Below are positions 34,823 to 44,065 of a DNA stretch of 64,000 bases, one piece after another. This stretch comes from an uncultured Actinomycetes bacterium (lineage in GTDB: Bacteria; Actinomycetota; Coriobacteriia; Coriobacteriales; Atopobiaceae), in NCBI GenBank assembly GCA_900314685.1, contig OMWE01000003.1, positions 1 to 64,000 on the forward strand, given 5' to 3'. Each line of letters starts with the position of its first letter. Within the stretch, counting starts at the first letter, position 1. The notes beneath the pieces were generated by a model that worked only from the letters and a program-made list of their open reading frames with translations, had not been told where the DNA came from and ran no database searches. The translations under genes and the position numbers were made by a program.

Positions 34823-35455
34823 ATGGCACGCATCAAGAAGGAAGACCCGTTCTACACGATGTTCAAGGAGTTCGGCGTCGATATCGTGGCCTGCGCAGAG
34901 GACTACGACAAGCTCGTGAACGGCTACCCCGAGACGGCGAGCATGATTCCCCTGATGAAGGTGCACGAGGACAGATGCGACGCGCATGTCCGTGGCATCA
35001 TGCAGGAGCTCTACGCCTCCTTTGTCACGCCCTTTGACCGCGACGACATCAGCGACCTGGCGCTGCGCCTCGATGACGTCGTGGATGGCATGGAGGCGGT
35101 CTCGATCCGCTTCGACCTCTTCAACATGAGCGGCACGCGCGTCGAGGCCCAACAGATGGCGGCGCTGACTCTGGCAGCCTGCAGGGAGCTCAGGGACATG
35201 CTCGACTACCTGCCCAACTACAAGACGGACAAGCGTTGCATGGAGAAGTCCATCGCCGTGGGCCAGATCGAGGACCAGGCCGACGACGTCTACGAGCGCG
35301 CGCTGCGCCGCCTCTTCCACGAGGAGGACCTGGAGGACAAGCGCCGCGGCCACGTGGTCGGCTGGCTGCGTCTCTTCGACCGCATGGAGCTCGCGATCGA
35401 CTCCTGCGACCACGCGGCCGGCGTCGTGCGCAACGTGATCATGAAGAGCAGCTAG
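34823..35455 (+). CDS. DUF47-family (PhoU-like) partner of the PiT transporter
   Basis: 210 residues, all helical, starting MARIKKEDPFYTMFKEFGVDIV, with EDRCDAHVRGIMQELYASFVTPFDRDDI and the metal-binding DRMELAIDSCDHAAGVVRNV near the end. Such proteins control PiT transporters. AAAGGAG supports the ATG at 34823. The gene lies directly after the PiT gene in the same direction. Confidence 0.92.
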   Translation: MARIKKEDPFYTMFKEFGVDIVACAEDYDKLVNGYPETASMIPLMKVHEDRCDAHVRGIMQELYASFVTPFDRDDISDLALRLDDVVDGMEAVSIRFDLFNMSGTRVEAQQMAALTLAACRELRDMLDYLPNYKTDKRCMEKSIAVGQIEDQADDVYERALRRLFHEEDLEDKRRGHVVGWLRLFDRMELAIDSCDHAAGVVRNVIMKSS

Positions 35456-35514
35456 GCGACGAGCGGTCGATCGAAGCGGCCCATTGCAAAGCGAGCGCCT
35501 CGGGCGCGTCCGTC

Positions 35515-36954
35515 TCAGGCGGTCGCGCTCTTTTCTTTTACGCGCAGGCGGGCACGGGCGCGGGCCGCCAGGACGACGAGACCCAGGGCGTTGAGTCCCA
35601 GCGTAATCGGGTAGACCGCCAGCAGGACCTCATAGGTGTGATGCGCGGGGAAGAAGAGCCACACGTAGGCGAGGCGCACCACGACGATGGAGAAGAAGGT
35701 CCAGACGGCCGGCGGCAGAGAGATACCGTAGCCGCGCAGGTAGCCCGAGAAGTTCTCGATCAGGATGCTGAAGAAGTGCGCCCCGACTATGAAGCAGACA
35801 CGGATGTAGCCGGCGTCGATGACCGCGGGGTCGGGGTTGAAGATGCCGATCAGGCTGCGGCCAAAGACGATAATCGAGACGATGATGCTGCCGCAGACAA
35901 GAAAGCACTCGGTCAGGGTCAGGCGCAGCGTGCGGTTGCATCGGTCCTGCTTGCCGGCGCCGTTGTTTTGCCCGATGAAGGTGGTGGCGGCCTGTCCGAA
36001 CGCGTTGATGATGTAGTAGTCGATCGCCTCGAGGGACGCCGAGGCGGAGCCGCCGGCGATCACCGTGGAGCCGAAGCTATTGACCGCGCCCTGGATCACG
36101 ATATTGGCGACAGAGAAAAGCGAGCCCTGGATGCCGGCGGGCAGGCCGATCGAGATGATGCGGCGCAGGGCCCAGCGGTCGAAGCGCAGCTCGCGCAGGT
36201 CGAGGCGGATGTCGGTGTCCTTGTGCATGAGGTGGTGCATGAGGATGGCCGCCGCGACGGCGTTGCCGATGACGGTGGCGACGGCGAGGCCGGCGGTGCC
36301 CATCGCGAGCGGGCCCGCGGCGAGGAGGTCGAGCGCGAGGTTGAGCGCGCTGGAGACGGCGAGCGCGCGCAGCGGCGACCAGGTGTCGCCCACGCTGCGC
36401 AGGATGGCGGCCTCGAAGTCGTAGAGGAAAATGACAGGCAGGCCAAGGAGGTAGATCCGCAGGTAGGATATCGCATCGGGCATGACCTCCGCCGGGACGC
36501 CGAGCGCTGCCATGAGCGGGGCCACAAAGACCTGTGTGAGCAGGGCAAAGACGACGCCGGCAACGAGCGAGAAGAGGAACGCCGTGTGGACGGCGTCGTG
36601 CACGTGTTTGTGCTCCTCGGCGCCGATAGCGGTGGCGATCGTGACATTGGCGCCGAGCGAGATGCCCTGGAAGAGCGAGACGATCAGGGCGATGACCGGG
36701 GCGTTGTTGCCGATGCCCGCCTCGGCGTTGGTGCCCACCATCCGACCTGCGACGGCGATGTCGGCCGTGTTGTAGAGCTGCTGCAGGATGGCCGTCACGG
36801 CGACCGGGATCGCGAAGAGCAGGATCTTGTCCCAGAGGCTGCCCTGTGTCATGTCCACCTGTGCGGCGGAACCCTTGCCCGGGCGTGCCGTCGGATCACC
36901 TTGGCGATGCATGACCGGGTCGGTGTCTTGCTTGTCTTCTCTGTGCATGTACAT
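35515..36954 (-). CDS. MATE-family efflux transporter
   Basis: 479 residues with twelve hydrophobic segments. Features: MTQGSLWDKILLFAIPVAVTAILQQLYNTADIAVAGRMVG at the start, GISLGANVTIATAIGAEEHKHV, and GSASASLEAIDYYIINAFGQAATTFIGQNNGAGK in the second half. It exports cationic drugs or metabolites using Na+ or H+. A 34-residue hydrophilic extension precedes MTQGS; the start at 36954 has a weak ribosome site, so the ATG of MTQGS is possible. Confidence 0.9.
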   Translation of the reverse strand: MYMHREDKQDTDPVMHRQGDPTARPGKGSAAQVDMTQGSLWDKILLFAIPVAVTAILQQLYNTADIAVAGRMVGTNAEAGIGNNAPVIALIVSLFQGISLGANVTIATAIGAEEHKHVHDAVHTAFLFSLVAGVVFALLTQVFVAPLMAALGVPAEVMPDAISYLRIYLLGLPVIFLYDFEAAILRSVGDTWSPLRALAVSSALNLALDLLAAGPLAMGTAGLAVATVIGNAVAAAILMHHLMHKDTDIRLDLRELRFDRWALRRIISIGLPAGIQGSLFSVANIVIQGAVNSFGSTVIAGGSASASLEAIDYYIINAFGQAATTFIGQNNGAGKQDRCNRTLRLTLTECFLVCGSIIVSIIVFGRSLIGIFNPDPAVIDAGYIRVCFIVGAHFFSILIENFSGYLRGYGISLPPAVWTFFSIVVVRLAYVWLFFPAHHTYEVLLAVYPITLGLNALGLVVLAARARARLRVKEKSATA

Positions 36955-37044
36955 CCCATCACGTGTTTCCGCAAGCCATTATTGGTGTCCGGTGCCCATC
37001 CTACAATAGGGATGTCGTAGCGGCACGCTGAAGAAGGAGCGGAC

Positions 37045-37608
37045 ATGTCGAATCTCAAGGACCTCGGTGTCAAGACCTACATCTTCCCCCAGCCGGTGCT
37101 CATCATCGGGACCTATGGCGAGGACGGGACGCCCGACGCGATGAACGCCGCATGGGGCGGCACGGGGGACGACGACCAGGTGGTCATCTGCCTCTCGCAC
37201 ACGCACGCGACCAACAAGAACTTTGAGCGCACCGGCGCCTTTACGGTCGGCATCCCCGGGGCAGACGTGACCGCGGCCGCCGACCTGATGGGCGTGGCGT
37301 CGGCAACCAAGGTGCCCGACAAGATCGCCCGCGCCGGCTGGACCTACGCCAAGGCCCCGCATGTGGACGCGCCTGTCTTTGACCAGATCAAGCTGACGCT
37401 GGAGTGCGAGTTTCTCGGCTACGACGGCTACGGCCGTACCGTGGGCAAGGTCGTGAACGTGCTGGCAGACGAGTCCATCCTCGCGGACGACGGGCAGCCG
37501 GACATCGCCAAGCTCGACCCCATCACGTACGACCCCGCGCACCACGGCTACCACCGCATCGGCGAGAAGGTGGGGCAAGCGTTCCACGACGGGCTCGCGC
37601 TGAAGTAG
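37045..37608 (+). CDS. flavin-reductase-family protein (flavoredoxin-like)
   Basis: 187 residues from the ATG at 37045 (AAGGAGCGG upstream). The FMN-binding split-barrel pattern reads PQPVLIIGTYGEDGTPDAMNAAWGG..., CLSHTHATNKNFERTGAFTVGIPG and the C-terminal LGYDGYGRTVGKVVNVLAD. It probably carries FMN and takes part in flavin or small-molecule reduction. Stands alone. Confidence 0.88.
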   Translation: MSNLKDLGVKTYIFPQPVLIIGTYGEDGTPDAMNAAWGGTGDDDQVVICLSHTHATNKNFERTGAFTVGIPGADVTAAADLMGVASATKVPDKIARAGWTYAKAPHVDAPVFDQIKLTLECEFLGYDGYGRTVGKVVNVLADESILADDGQPDIAKLDPITYDPAHHGYHRIGEKVGQAFHDGLALK

Positions 37609-37649
37609 ACGGGTCCGCGTCGAAGCGCACCAGACTGCGAGGGCGAGGC

Positions 37650-38207
37650 TCACAAGACAAGCGTATAGAGGAACAGGGTGACGACACCGCTGCCGACGAT
37701 GATCGCGATGGTGTCGAACCGTCTCGTGCGGATGAGCGCAAAGGCGACGGCTGCGATGGCGATGGCCACGAGGTCGGGTTGGCCGTCCACGACGAGGACC
37801 GACGTGACAAAGGTGAATGCGGCAGCCAGCAGGAGCGCGGCGACAACCGACTTGATGCCGGAAAGGGCGTCGTTCATGACCTCCGCATCGCGATAGCGCA
37901 GATAGAGGCGGACCAGCGCAAGGGCGATCAGCACCGTCGGCAGCACGCAGCCCATCGTGGCGACGATGCCGCCGGGGACGCCCGCGAGCTTGTTGCCGAC
38001 AAAGGTCGCGCAGTTGACGACGATGGGTCCCGGCGTGAGCTCGTCGATGGCCAGCAGGTCCATGAACTCGCTGGTGGTCATCCACCCCTGCACCTCGACG
38101 ACCTGCTGCTGGACGACGGGTACCGCAGCGTATGCGCCGCCGAAGCAGAGCACGTCGATCTTGACGAAGCTGAGGAAAATCTGCAGCAGGAGGCCGAGGT
38201 CAGGCAT
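37650..38207 (-). CDS. chromate-transporter family protein, second half
   Basis: 185 residues, six hydrophobic segments. LLLQIFLSFVKIDVLCFGGAYAAVPVV and LLAIDELTPGPIVVNCATFVGNKLAGVPGGIVATMG match the ChrA domain. Together with the next gene it forms a two-protein short-chain (bidomain-split) ChrA-type transporter for chromate or another oxyanion. It overlaps the upstream gene by 8 bp. Confidence 0.9.
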   Translation of the reverse strand: MPDLGLLLQIFLSFVKIDVLCFGGAYAAVPVVQQQVVEVQGWMTTSEFMDLLAIDELTPGPIVVNCATFVGNKLAGVPGGIVATMGCVLPTVLIALALVRLYLRYRDAEVMNDALSGIKSVVAALLLAAAFTFVTSVLVVDGQPDLVAIAIAAVAFALIRTRRFDTIAIIVGSGVVTLFLYTLVL

Positions 38208-38892
38208 CGTTGCCCCCTCGGTCGTGGCTGGCCCTGCCCGCGGATGCGGTATCCGTATCGATTGTCTTGCCGTCTGCCCCCTCGTCCTTCTTCCCGTAGC
38301 CGGCGAGGCGGAAGTAGGCGACGGAGGCGATGGCAGCGACGACCATCGTCACGAGGACGCTGATGCCCAGGGTCCTGATGGCGACAAAGCCCGCTGCAAA
38401 GACGAGCATGAGGAAGACGCGCCCGTCGCGCCGGGTGATGGCGCGGATGTTGTCGACCGCAATGCTGACGATGAAGGCGCAGACGGCGGCCTGCATGCCG
38501 GTGAACATGTGGCGGATGTAGGGGTTGGTCGCGACGAAGTCGTAGGCATAGTAGACGATCGTCATCATCACGACAGGTGGGATGACGATGCCGAGGACCG
38601 AGACGAGGGCCCCGGGGACTCCGGCGATGCGCTGGCCGATGATATAGGCACCCGAGACGGCAACGGGGCCGGGCGTGGACTGAGCGAGCGCGATGTAGTC
38701 GGACATCGACTCCTCGTCGAGCAGGTGCTCACGGGTCACATAGCGGTCTTTCATGGATGCCAGGATCGCATAGCCGTTTGACGCCGTCAGGCTGAAGAGC
38801 AGGGCGTTTGCAAAGAGCCTGCCGCAGGTTCGCCCGATGCCCCTGCCTGCGCTGCTGCCACCTGCGCTGCTGTCGCCCTGTGCCGTCGCCAT
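38200..38892 (-). CDS. chromate-transporter family protein, first half
   Basis: 230 residues. The ChrA pattern is FANALLFSLTASNGYAI..., LAQSTPGPVAVSGAYIIGQRIAGVPGALVSVLG, with six hydrophobic segments and hydrophilic tails at both ends. The variant ASNGYAIL replaces the usual FGGP-type turn. Start codon ATG at 38892; translation is coupled to the second half. Confidence 0.88.
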   Translation of the reverse strand: MATAQGDSSAGGSSAGRGIGRTCGRLFANALLFSLTASNGYAILASMKDRYVTREHLLDEESMSDYIALAQSTPGPVAVSGAYIIGQRIAGVPGALVSVLGIVIPPVVMMTIVYYAYDFVATNPYIRHMFTGMQAAVCAFIVSIAVDNIRAITRRDGRVFLMLVFAAGFVAIRTLGISVLVTMVVAAIASVAYFRLAGYGKKDEGADGKTIDTDTASAGRASHDRGGNDA

Positions 38893-39000
38893 CGCCCCCC
38901 CGACTTGTCGTGTGCCTGGTCTCCCGTCCGTCTGTAGTATGACGCAAAGCCGCGATGCGCGATAATCTGCTGGGAGGGCTTACGGACGGCTGACGGAGAC

Positions 39001-40665
39001 ATGGCGCTTACAGACAGAAGACAAGAAAACCATGGGCCGTGCTCCATGGGGTCGGGGCGGGACAGCGGTACGGGTCGCAATGCCGGCGCGGGTCACGATA
39101 CCGGTGTGGTTCGCGATGCCGGCGTTTGGCGCGGCACCCGGCGCTGGCAGACTGTCTTGGCGGTTGCAGCTTGGCTTGCCGTCTGGCAGGCCGCCGCATG
39201 GGTCGTGGGGTCCGACCTGCTGCTCGCGGGTCCGGTCCAGACGGTCGTGGCGCTGGTCGGGCTGATGGGAGACGGCGCCTTTTGGGCAAAGATCGCCTGG
39301 TCGTTCGTGCGTATCGCCGGCGGTTTCGTGCTGGCGTTTGCCGCGGCTGTCTCGCTGGCGTACCTCTCGTGGCAGCGCAGGGCGGTCGAGACCTTCCTGC
39401 GTCCGGCCCTCTCCGCGATCAAATCCACTCCGGTCGTGTGCATCGTGGTGATGCTGCTCATCTGGTTTGGCTCGCGTTGGGTGAGCGCCGTGTCCGTCTT
39501 CCTGGTGGTGCTGCCTGCGATCTACTTCTCCGCGCTGGAGGGGTTGCAGTCGCTCGATCCCGAGCGGCTCGGTATGCTGCGGATGTACCGCGTCCCGCGC
39601 GCGAGCCAACTCGGTGCCTACGTGTGGCCGCAGGTGCAGCCCTTCCTGCTCGCGACGTCGCGCATGGTCGTCGGGATGAGCTGGAAGGCGGGCGTGGCGG
39701 CCGAGCTCATCGGCACGCCGGTCGGCAGCATCGGTGAGCGCATCTACCAGGCAAAGATCCTGCTGGAGACCGCGCAGGTCTTTGCATGGACCATCGTGAT
39801 CGTGGCGATCGCGTACGTGTGCGAGCGGGTCTTTTTGCGTCTGCTCGCCGCGTCGGTGGCATGGGGCGTGCGGCGCGCTGTATCGGTAGCGGGGGATGAG
39901 CCCCTTGGGCCGTCAGCCGACGTGTCCTCACGTACGGCGTCCTCTGACCAAATATCTGCCAAGCCTGCGTTGGCCGTATCCCCAGGCGTGACGGTTGCAC
40001 ATCTCTCCAAGGCTTTCGGCAATCGTGTACTTTTTCATGACTTGACCTGCGGCTTTGCCGCCGGGAGCCGTACTTGCGTGATGGCGCCGTCCGGCAGCGG
40101 CAAGACGACCCTGCTCCGCATGGTTGCGGGACTTGAGGTGCCCGATGCGGGTGAGACGGCATGTGCGAGCGGGGGCGCTGGGGTTGCCGGTGGCGATGGG
40201 ACTGGTGGGGTCGATGAGTCCGATGGGTCCGACAGGGCAACCGTCATCAGCGAGGCGGCTACAGCACCCGTGAGCATGGCCTACCAGGCGACCTGCTTAC
40301 TCGAGGGCCTGTCTGCCGTGGAGAATGTCGAGTTGGCGGCACGTCTTGCCGAGGATGGCGCGCGGCGCCTGCTGACGGAACTGCTACCGGCGGACGTGCT
40401 GGACAAACCCGTGTCAACGCTCTCGGGAGGCGAGCGCCGCCGCGTCGAGCTTGTGCGGGCGATGGCTGCCGGCAGCGGTGTCGTTCTTCTTGACGAGCCC
40501 TTTGCTTCGCTAGACGAGGACGCGCATGCCAGGTGTGCGCAGTTTGTCCTGGCGCATCAACGGGGGCGGACTGTCCTTGTTGCGACCCACGATGCGAGCG
40601 ACGCTGTGCTGCTCGATGCCGACGTTTTCTCACTTGAGGATAATGGTTTCCGCAAGCCGAGGTGA
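39001..40665 (+). CDS. ABC transporter with fused permease and ATPase domains (nitrate/sulfonate/thiamine-precursor type)
   Basis: 554 residues. After about 45 low-complexity residues, a BPD permease domain (residues 48-290; FWAKIAWSFVRIAGGFVLAF, LRPALSAIKSTPVVCIVVMLLIWFG, VGMSWKAGVAAELIG) like SsuC/TauC is followed by an ATPase domain from about 325: Walker A APSGSGKTT, signature LSGGERRRVEL, Walker B VVLLDEPFASLD, H-loop THDAS. Permease and ATPase are normally separate genes. A Gly/Asp/Ser-rich insert lies between Walker A and the Q-loop (MAYQ). No substrate-binding protein gene adjoins it, so the substrate is open. Confidence 0.85.
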   Translation: MALTDRRQENHGPCSMGSGRDSGTGRNAGAGHDTGVVRDAGVWRGTRRWQTVLAVAAWLAVWQAAAWVVGSDLLLAGPVQTVVALVGLMGDGAFWAKIAWSFVRIAGGFVLAFAAAVSLAYLSWQRRAVETFLRPALSAIKSTPVVCIVVMLLIWFGSRWVSAVSVFLVVLPAIYFSALEGLQSLDPERLGMLRMYRVPRASQLGAYVWPQVQPFLLATSRMVVGMSWKAGVAAELIGTPVGSIGERIYQAKILLETAQVFAWTIVIVAIAYVCERVFLRLLAASVAWGVRRAVSVAGDEPLGPSADVSSRTASSDQISAKPALAVSPGVTVAHLSKAFGNRVLFHDLTCGFAAGSRTCVMAPSGSGKTTLLRMVAGLEVPDAGETACASGGAGVAGGDGTGGVDESDGSDRATVISEAATAPVSMAYQATCLLEGLSAVENVELAARLAEDGARRLLTELLPADVLDKPVSTLSGGERRRVELVRAMAAGSGVVLLDEPFASLDEDAHARCAQFVLAHQRGRTVLVATHDASDAVLLDADVFSLEDNGFRKPR

Positions 40666-40709
40666 CGTGCGTCCTCAAGGCGAGCGTCTCGGGTTGAGAG
40701 AGGAAAACA

Positions 40710-41342
40710 ATGAATTACCTGCAGCTGCTTGTGGAAGACATCCACTCGACCATCGTCTCTACCATCGGCGAAGACGGGCACCCGCAGGTGCGCGCTGCCG
40801 ATATGATGCTCTGGGATGAGGGCGGTGTGTACTTCCTGACGGCTGAGGGCAAGGCTTTCTATCGGCAGCTGATAGAGCAGGGATTTCTTGCGCTCGCCGG
40901 TGTGAAAGACGGACGTGCGGTCTCCCTGCGCGGCAAGGTGCGGTGCATCGGACAGGACCGTCTGGACGATATCTTTGCCGCCGCCCCCTACATGCGGGAA
41001 ATCTATCCCGAAGGCAAGCGCGGCACCCTGCGGGTCTTTGTGATCTACGAGGCAACGGGTGAGTACTTCGATACCTCCGACCCCTCGCACGTGGTGCGGG
41101 ACGACGTCGTGATCGGCGGCGCGGGCGGCGATGCGGGCACTGGCGCGGCTGGCGGCACGGTCGGCGGCGCCAAGACCTACCACGTGACCGACGGTTGTAC
41201 CGGGTGCGGTGCCTGTCTCGACGTCTGCCCTCAGTCCTGCATCGATGTGTCGGGCGTACCCGCCGTGGTCGACCAGCACCGTTGCCTGCACTGCGGCGCC
41301 TGCGTACACGCCTGCCCCGTGGGCGCCATCGTCTACGCGTGA
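40710..41342 (+). CDS. pyridoxamine-phosphate-oxidase-like domain fused to a two-[4Fe-4S] ferredoxin
   Basis: 210 residues. The N-terminal 130 residues form a flavin-binding split barrel (STIVSTIGEDGHPQVRAADMMLWDEGGVYFLTAEGKAFYRQL). A Gly/Ala-rich linker follows, then a ferredoxin with CTGCGACLDVCP and CLHCGACVHACP, enough for two [4Fe-4S] clusters. This suggests electron transfer from ferredoxin to flavin within one chain. Cytoplasmic. Start ATG at 40710 after GAGAGGAAA. Confidence 0.88.
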   Translation: MNYLQLLVEDIHSTIVSTIGEDGHPQVRAADMMLWDEGGVYFLTAEGKAFYRQLIEQGFLALAGVKDGRAVSLRGKVRCIGQDRLDDIFAAAPYMREIYPEGKRGTLRVFVIYEATGEYFDTSDPSHVVRDDVVIGGAGGDAGTGAAGGTVGGAKTYHVTDGCTGCGACLDVCPQSCIDVSGVPAVVDQHRCLHCGACVHACPVGAIVYA

Positions 41343-41422
41343 TGCCCCCCTTCCCACTTTTTGTGGAACGGGAGATTCAGGGTTGATTCGAGATTTGTCT
41401 CGAAACGTGCGGGAGGGAAGTT

Positions 41423-41728
41423 ACCCTCCCACCAAGGGTTTTGCGCAGATTTTCAGCAAACCACACGCGAGGAGGGGAATCTGGAAATCTGCGATTCTAC
41501 AAAGTTACCCTCTCGCCAATGGATTTGTACACATCTACGGCAAACCATGAGTAGGAGGGGGATTCGGCTTTTCCTCGTATAGCGAGGTGCCCCTCTTGAC
41601 AAGGGTTTTGCACATATCTGCGGCAAACCATGCCTATGAGGGGGATGTTCGAATTAGCTACTAGGTCGATTAGCCTTCTTACACAGGGTTTTCTGCGAAC
41701 TCGCAGCAAAACCCGCCCTAGAGGGGGT
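41423..41728. repeat. dispersed palindromic repeat family, locus B (four units)
   Basis: Four diverged units at about 41423-41477, 41507-41561, 41589-41645 and 41671-41727 fill the 459-bp gap between the ferredoxin fusion and DUF2200. Each has (A/G)CCCTC..GGGTTTTGC..CAT(C/A)T(G/A)C(G/A)GCAAAACC..GAGGGGG. They share the layout of loci A and C (outer ACCCTC/GAGGGT arms, inner GGTTTT/AAAACC arms). No gene is seen in this stretch. Confidence 0.8.
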
Positions 41729-41801
41729 CGATGTGCATGGAGTAGGACTGATTGGCCCGCGTGTCTTTCTGTGACAGGTGCTATGGGGCGTAAAAAAGGT
41801 G

Positions 41802-42230
41802 CTATGGAGTACTACTGACGCTGGGTCTGGCGCCGGAAGGAGTCGTGGCGCTTTCGGCGGTGACGGATGCGGATGGTGCGGGGGACCGTAGCACCTTGTC
41901 CATCGCCTTGCCGCGGGCGAGCTCGTCCACCAGCTTGTCGAGGTAGCGGATGTCACGCATCAGCGGGTCTGCGACCTCCTGGACCTTGACGCCGCAGACG
42001 GAACCCGTGATGAGCGCGCGATCGGGGTTCATAGCTGGCGCCTGGCGGAAAAAATCGCCGTAGGTGACATCGCTCGCGAGGTCGGCGGCAATTGCGGCGG
42101 GCGTGTATCCCGTGAGCCAGCAGGTGACCTCGTCGACCTCGGCGCGCGTGCGACCCTTGCGCTCGGCTTTGGCGACAAGTGCCTGATAGACCTTGACAAA
42201 GGGCATATCGAATACCTTGTTCGCGGCCAT
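41802..42230 (-). CDS. DUF2200-family protein
   Basis: 142 residues from the ATG at 42230 (GGGAGG upstream). The core KVFDMPFVKVYQALVAKAERKGRTRAEVDEVTCWLTGY..., FFRQAPAMNPDRALITGSVCGVKVQEVADPLMRDIRYLDKLVDELARGKAMDKVLR is DUF2200. A 25-residue Ser/Ala/Pro-rich tail exceeds the usual family length. Function unknown. Confidence 0.85.
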   Translation of the reverse strand: MAANKVFDMPFVKVYQALVAKAERKGRTRAEVDEVTCWLTGYTPAAIAADLASDVTYGDFFRQAPAMNPDRALITGSVCGVKVQEVADPLMRDIRYLDKLVDELARGKAMDKVLRSPAPSASVTAESATTPSGARPSVSSTP

Positions 42231-42384
42231 GGGACCTCCCGGTGCGTGCGAGCCGCGCGCAGTGCGCTCGAGCCGCGCGATTGTCTTTCCCCGCATGATA
42301 CTCGGCAATGTCCGCTCGTTGCGATAGATTGATAGTGTCGATAGGGATAGGGAATAAGAGGGAAGCGCAAGAGAGGCACCGTAC

Positions 42385-43662
42385 ATGGACATTCGCAAGC
42401 TTACGAGCTGGGAAGACAGACTTGCGGCTGATCGCGTGATCGCGACCGCCTTTCTCGACCCATGGGACCCAGACGGGGCTGAGAAGCACCGGCGCGCCGA
42501 GCGCGGCGAGGACGTGGCCGGCGAGGCGATGTGGGGCCTCTACGGTGACGGCGGGGCGCTGATAACGGCAATCGACGCCCATCGCCAGCGGCTCGTCTTT
42601 GCGGGACGCGAGCTTCCCGCGACCGAGCTCCACATGGTGGGCTCACTGCCCGAGGGGCGTGGGCGAGGGGCGGTCAGGGCACTCATCCATGAGGTGCTCG
42701 AAGACGCGCGTGCCCGTGGCGAGCTCTTCGCGACGCTGATTCCCTTCTCCTTTGGCTTCTATCGCAAGTTCGGCTTCGAACTGATGGCCCGCCACCTCGA
42801 CCAGCGGCTGCCGATCGATCAGCTCGCGGGCTTTAGCTGCGACTACGTTGTACGACAGGCGGCGGGTCCCGACGACGCCGCGGCGATGCGGGCCCTCGTG
42901 GACCGCGCGTCCAGCCGCCACGCGCTCGCGATGTTGTCTGCGGACGAGGACTGGGACTGGCACGACAACGGCGAGGTGGGGGAGCGCGACTTCATGCACC
43001 GCGACAGCCCGACGTACAGCTATCTTTTCTACCGGAATGCAACGGGTGCGGTACCTGCGGATGCGGAGTCTACTGGTGAGTCAGCTGCAGATGTCGTGCC
43101 AGCAGGTGCGGCGCCTGCGGCCTGTCTCAAGTTCAGCTTTGTGACAACGCCGGACAACCCCTTTGTCGGGACCATGGCCGTGAGCAGCCTCGCGTACGAG
43201 ACACCCGAGGCGCTCCGCAACGTCCTGGGATTCATGTACCGCTTCCGCGCCAAGGTCAACGAGGTCGTCTTTGAGGAATTCGACGGTATCGACCTGGCCC
43301 TGCTTGCGCCTGAGCATGACAGGGTCAAGCGCACGGTCGGCGGCCATTGGATGCTGCGCGTGCTCGATGTGGCAGGCGTTCTCGCGGCGGCGCGCTATCC
43401 CGCTGGTGAGGGTGTCTTCACCATTCACGTGGAGGATGGTTTCCTGACGGAGAATGACGGCACGTACGCGGTCACCTTTGCGGACGGTGCGGCGCAGACG
43501 GTCGAGCGGACCGATGCGGATCCCGACCTGACGGTGCCGGTGACAACGTTTGCGCAGCTCGCGGCGGGTGCCATCAGCCTGCGTGAGGCGCTCTACCGCC
43601 CCGATACGCAGCTTGCGGGCAATGCCGAGCTCCTGCAGCGGGTCTATGGGGAGGTACGTTGA
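42385..43662 (+). CDS. Eis-like GNAT N-acetyltransferase
   Basis: 425 residues. Two GNAT folds with a C-terminal sterol-carrier-like domain are the Eis pattern: LHMVGSLPEGRGRGAVRALIHEVLEDARARGE (acetyl-CoA loop, RGRGAV) and SFGFYRKFGFELMAR in the first half, and IHVEDGFLTENDGTYAVTF in the last. Eis proteins acetylate amines, including aminoglycosides; here the substrate is unknown. A short Ala/Asp/Gly-rich insert (AESTGESAADVVPAGAA) sits mid-protein. Its stop overlaps the next start (TGATG). Confidence 0.85.
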   Translation: MDIRKLTSWEDRLAADRVIATAFLDPWDPDGAEKHRRAERGEDVAGEAMWGLYGDGGALITAIDAHRQRLVFAGRELPATELHMVGSLPEGRGRGAVRALIHEVLEDARARGELFATLIPFSFGFYRKFGFELMARHLDQRLPIDQLAGFSCDYVVRQAAGPDDAAAMRALVDRASSRHALAMLSADEDWDWHDNGEVGERDFMHRDSPTYSYLFYRNATGAVPADAESTGESAADVVPAGAAPAACLKFSFVTTPDNPFVGTMAVSSLAYETPEALRNVLGFMYRFRAKVNEVVFEEFDGIDLALLAPEHDRVKRTVGGHWMLRVLDVAGVLAAARYPAGEGVFTIHVEDGFLTENDGTYAVTFADGAAQTVERTDADPDLTVPVTTFAQLAAGAISLREALYRPDTQLAGNAELLQRVYGEVR

Positions 43663-44051
43663 TGGAGGAGTGCGTGCAGGGCGATGAGCTCGCCTTTTTT
43701 GCGGAAATGCCGAGCATGCTGCCGGTGTACTGGGCTTTGCGGGCGCGGCTGTACGACGAGTTGCCCGACACCGTCATCGACGTGCGCAAGACGCAGATCT
43801 CGCTCAAGTGCCCGCGCATCTACGCGACGGTCTCATTCCTGCGGGCGCGCGGCGTGCCCAAGGAGCACCTGACTGTGTCGATCGGGCTCGCGCACCGGCT
43901 CGAGTCGCCGCGTACGGCGGTAGCGGTGGAGCCCTATCCGGGTCGGTGGACCAATCACGTATGTCTCCTGAGCGAGGCGGAGGTGGACGACGAGCTGATG
44001 GGCTGGCTGCGCGAGGCGTACGTCTTTGCGCGGGAGAAACAGGCGGGATAA
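43662..44051 (+). CDS. DUF5655-like protein
   Basis: 129 residues from the ATG at 43662, coupled by TGATG to the acetyltransferase gene. VDVRKTQISLKCPRIYATVSFLR and HLTVSIGLAHRLESPRTA.EPYPGRWTNHVCLLSEAEVDDELMGWLREAYVF match the DUF5655 pattern of small proteins. Cytoplasmic. Part of a four-gene run ending with a Crp-type regulator. Confidence 0.8.
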   Translation: MEECVQGDELAFFAEMPSMLPVYWALRARLYDELPDTVIDVRKTQISLKCPRIYATVSFLRARGVPKEHLTVSIGLAHRLESPRTAVAVEPYPGRWTNHVCLLSEAEVDDELMGWLREAYVFAREKQAG

Positions 44052-44065
44052 TAGGGGAGTTTGCG

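Noticed and set aside
35236..37020. 594-residue plus-strand frame over the MATE gene
   Set aside because: It is antisense to the MATE transporter gene, and composition (His/Arg/Asp-rich, no hydrophobic core) is that of a shadow frame.
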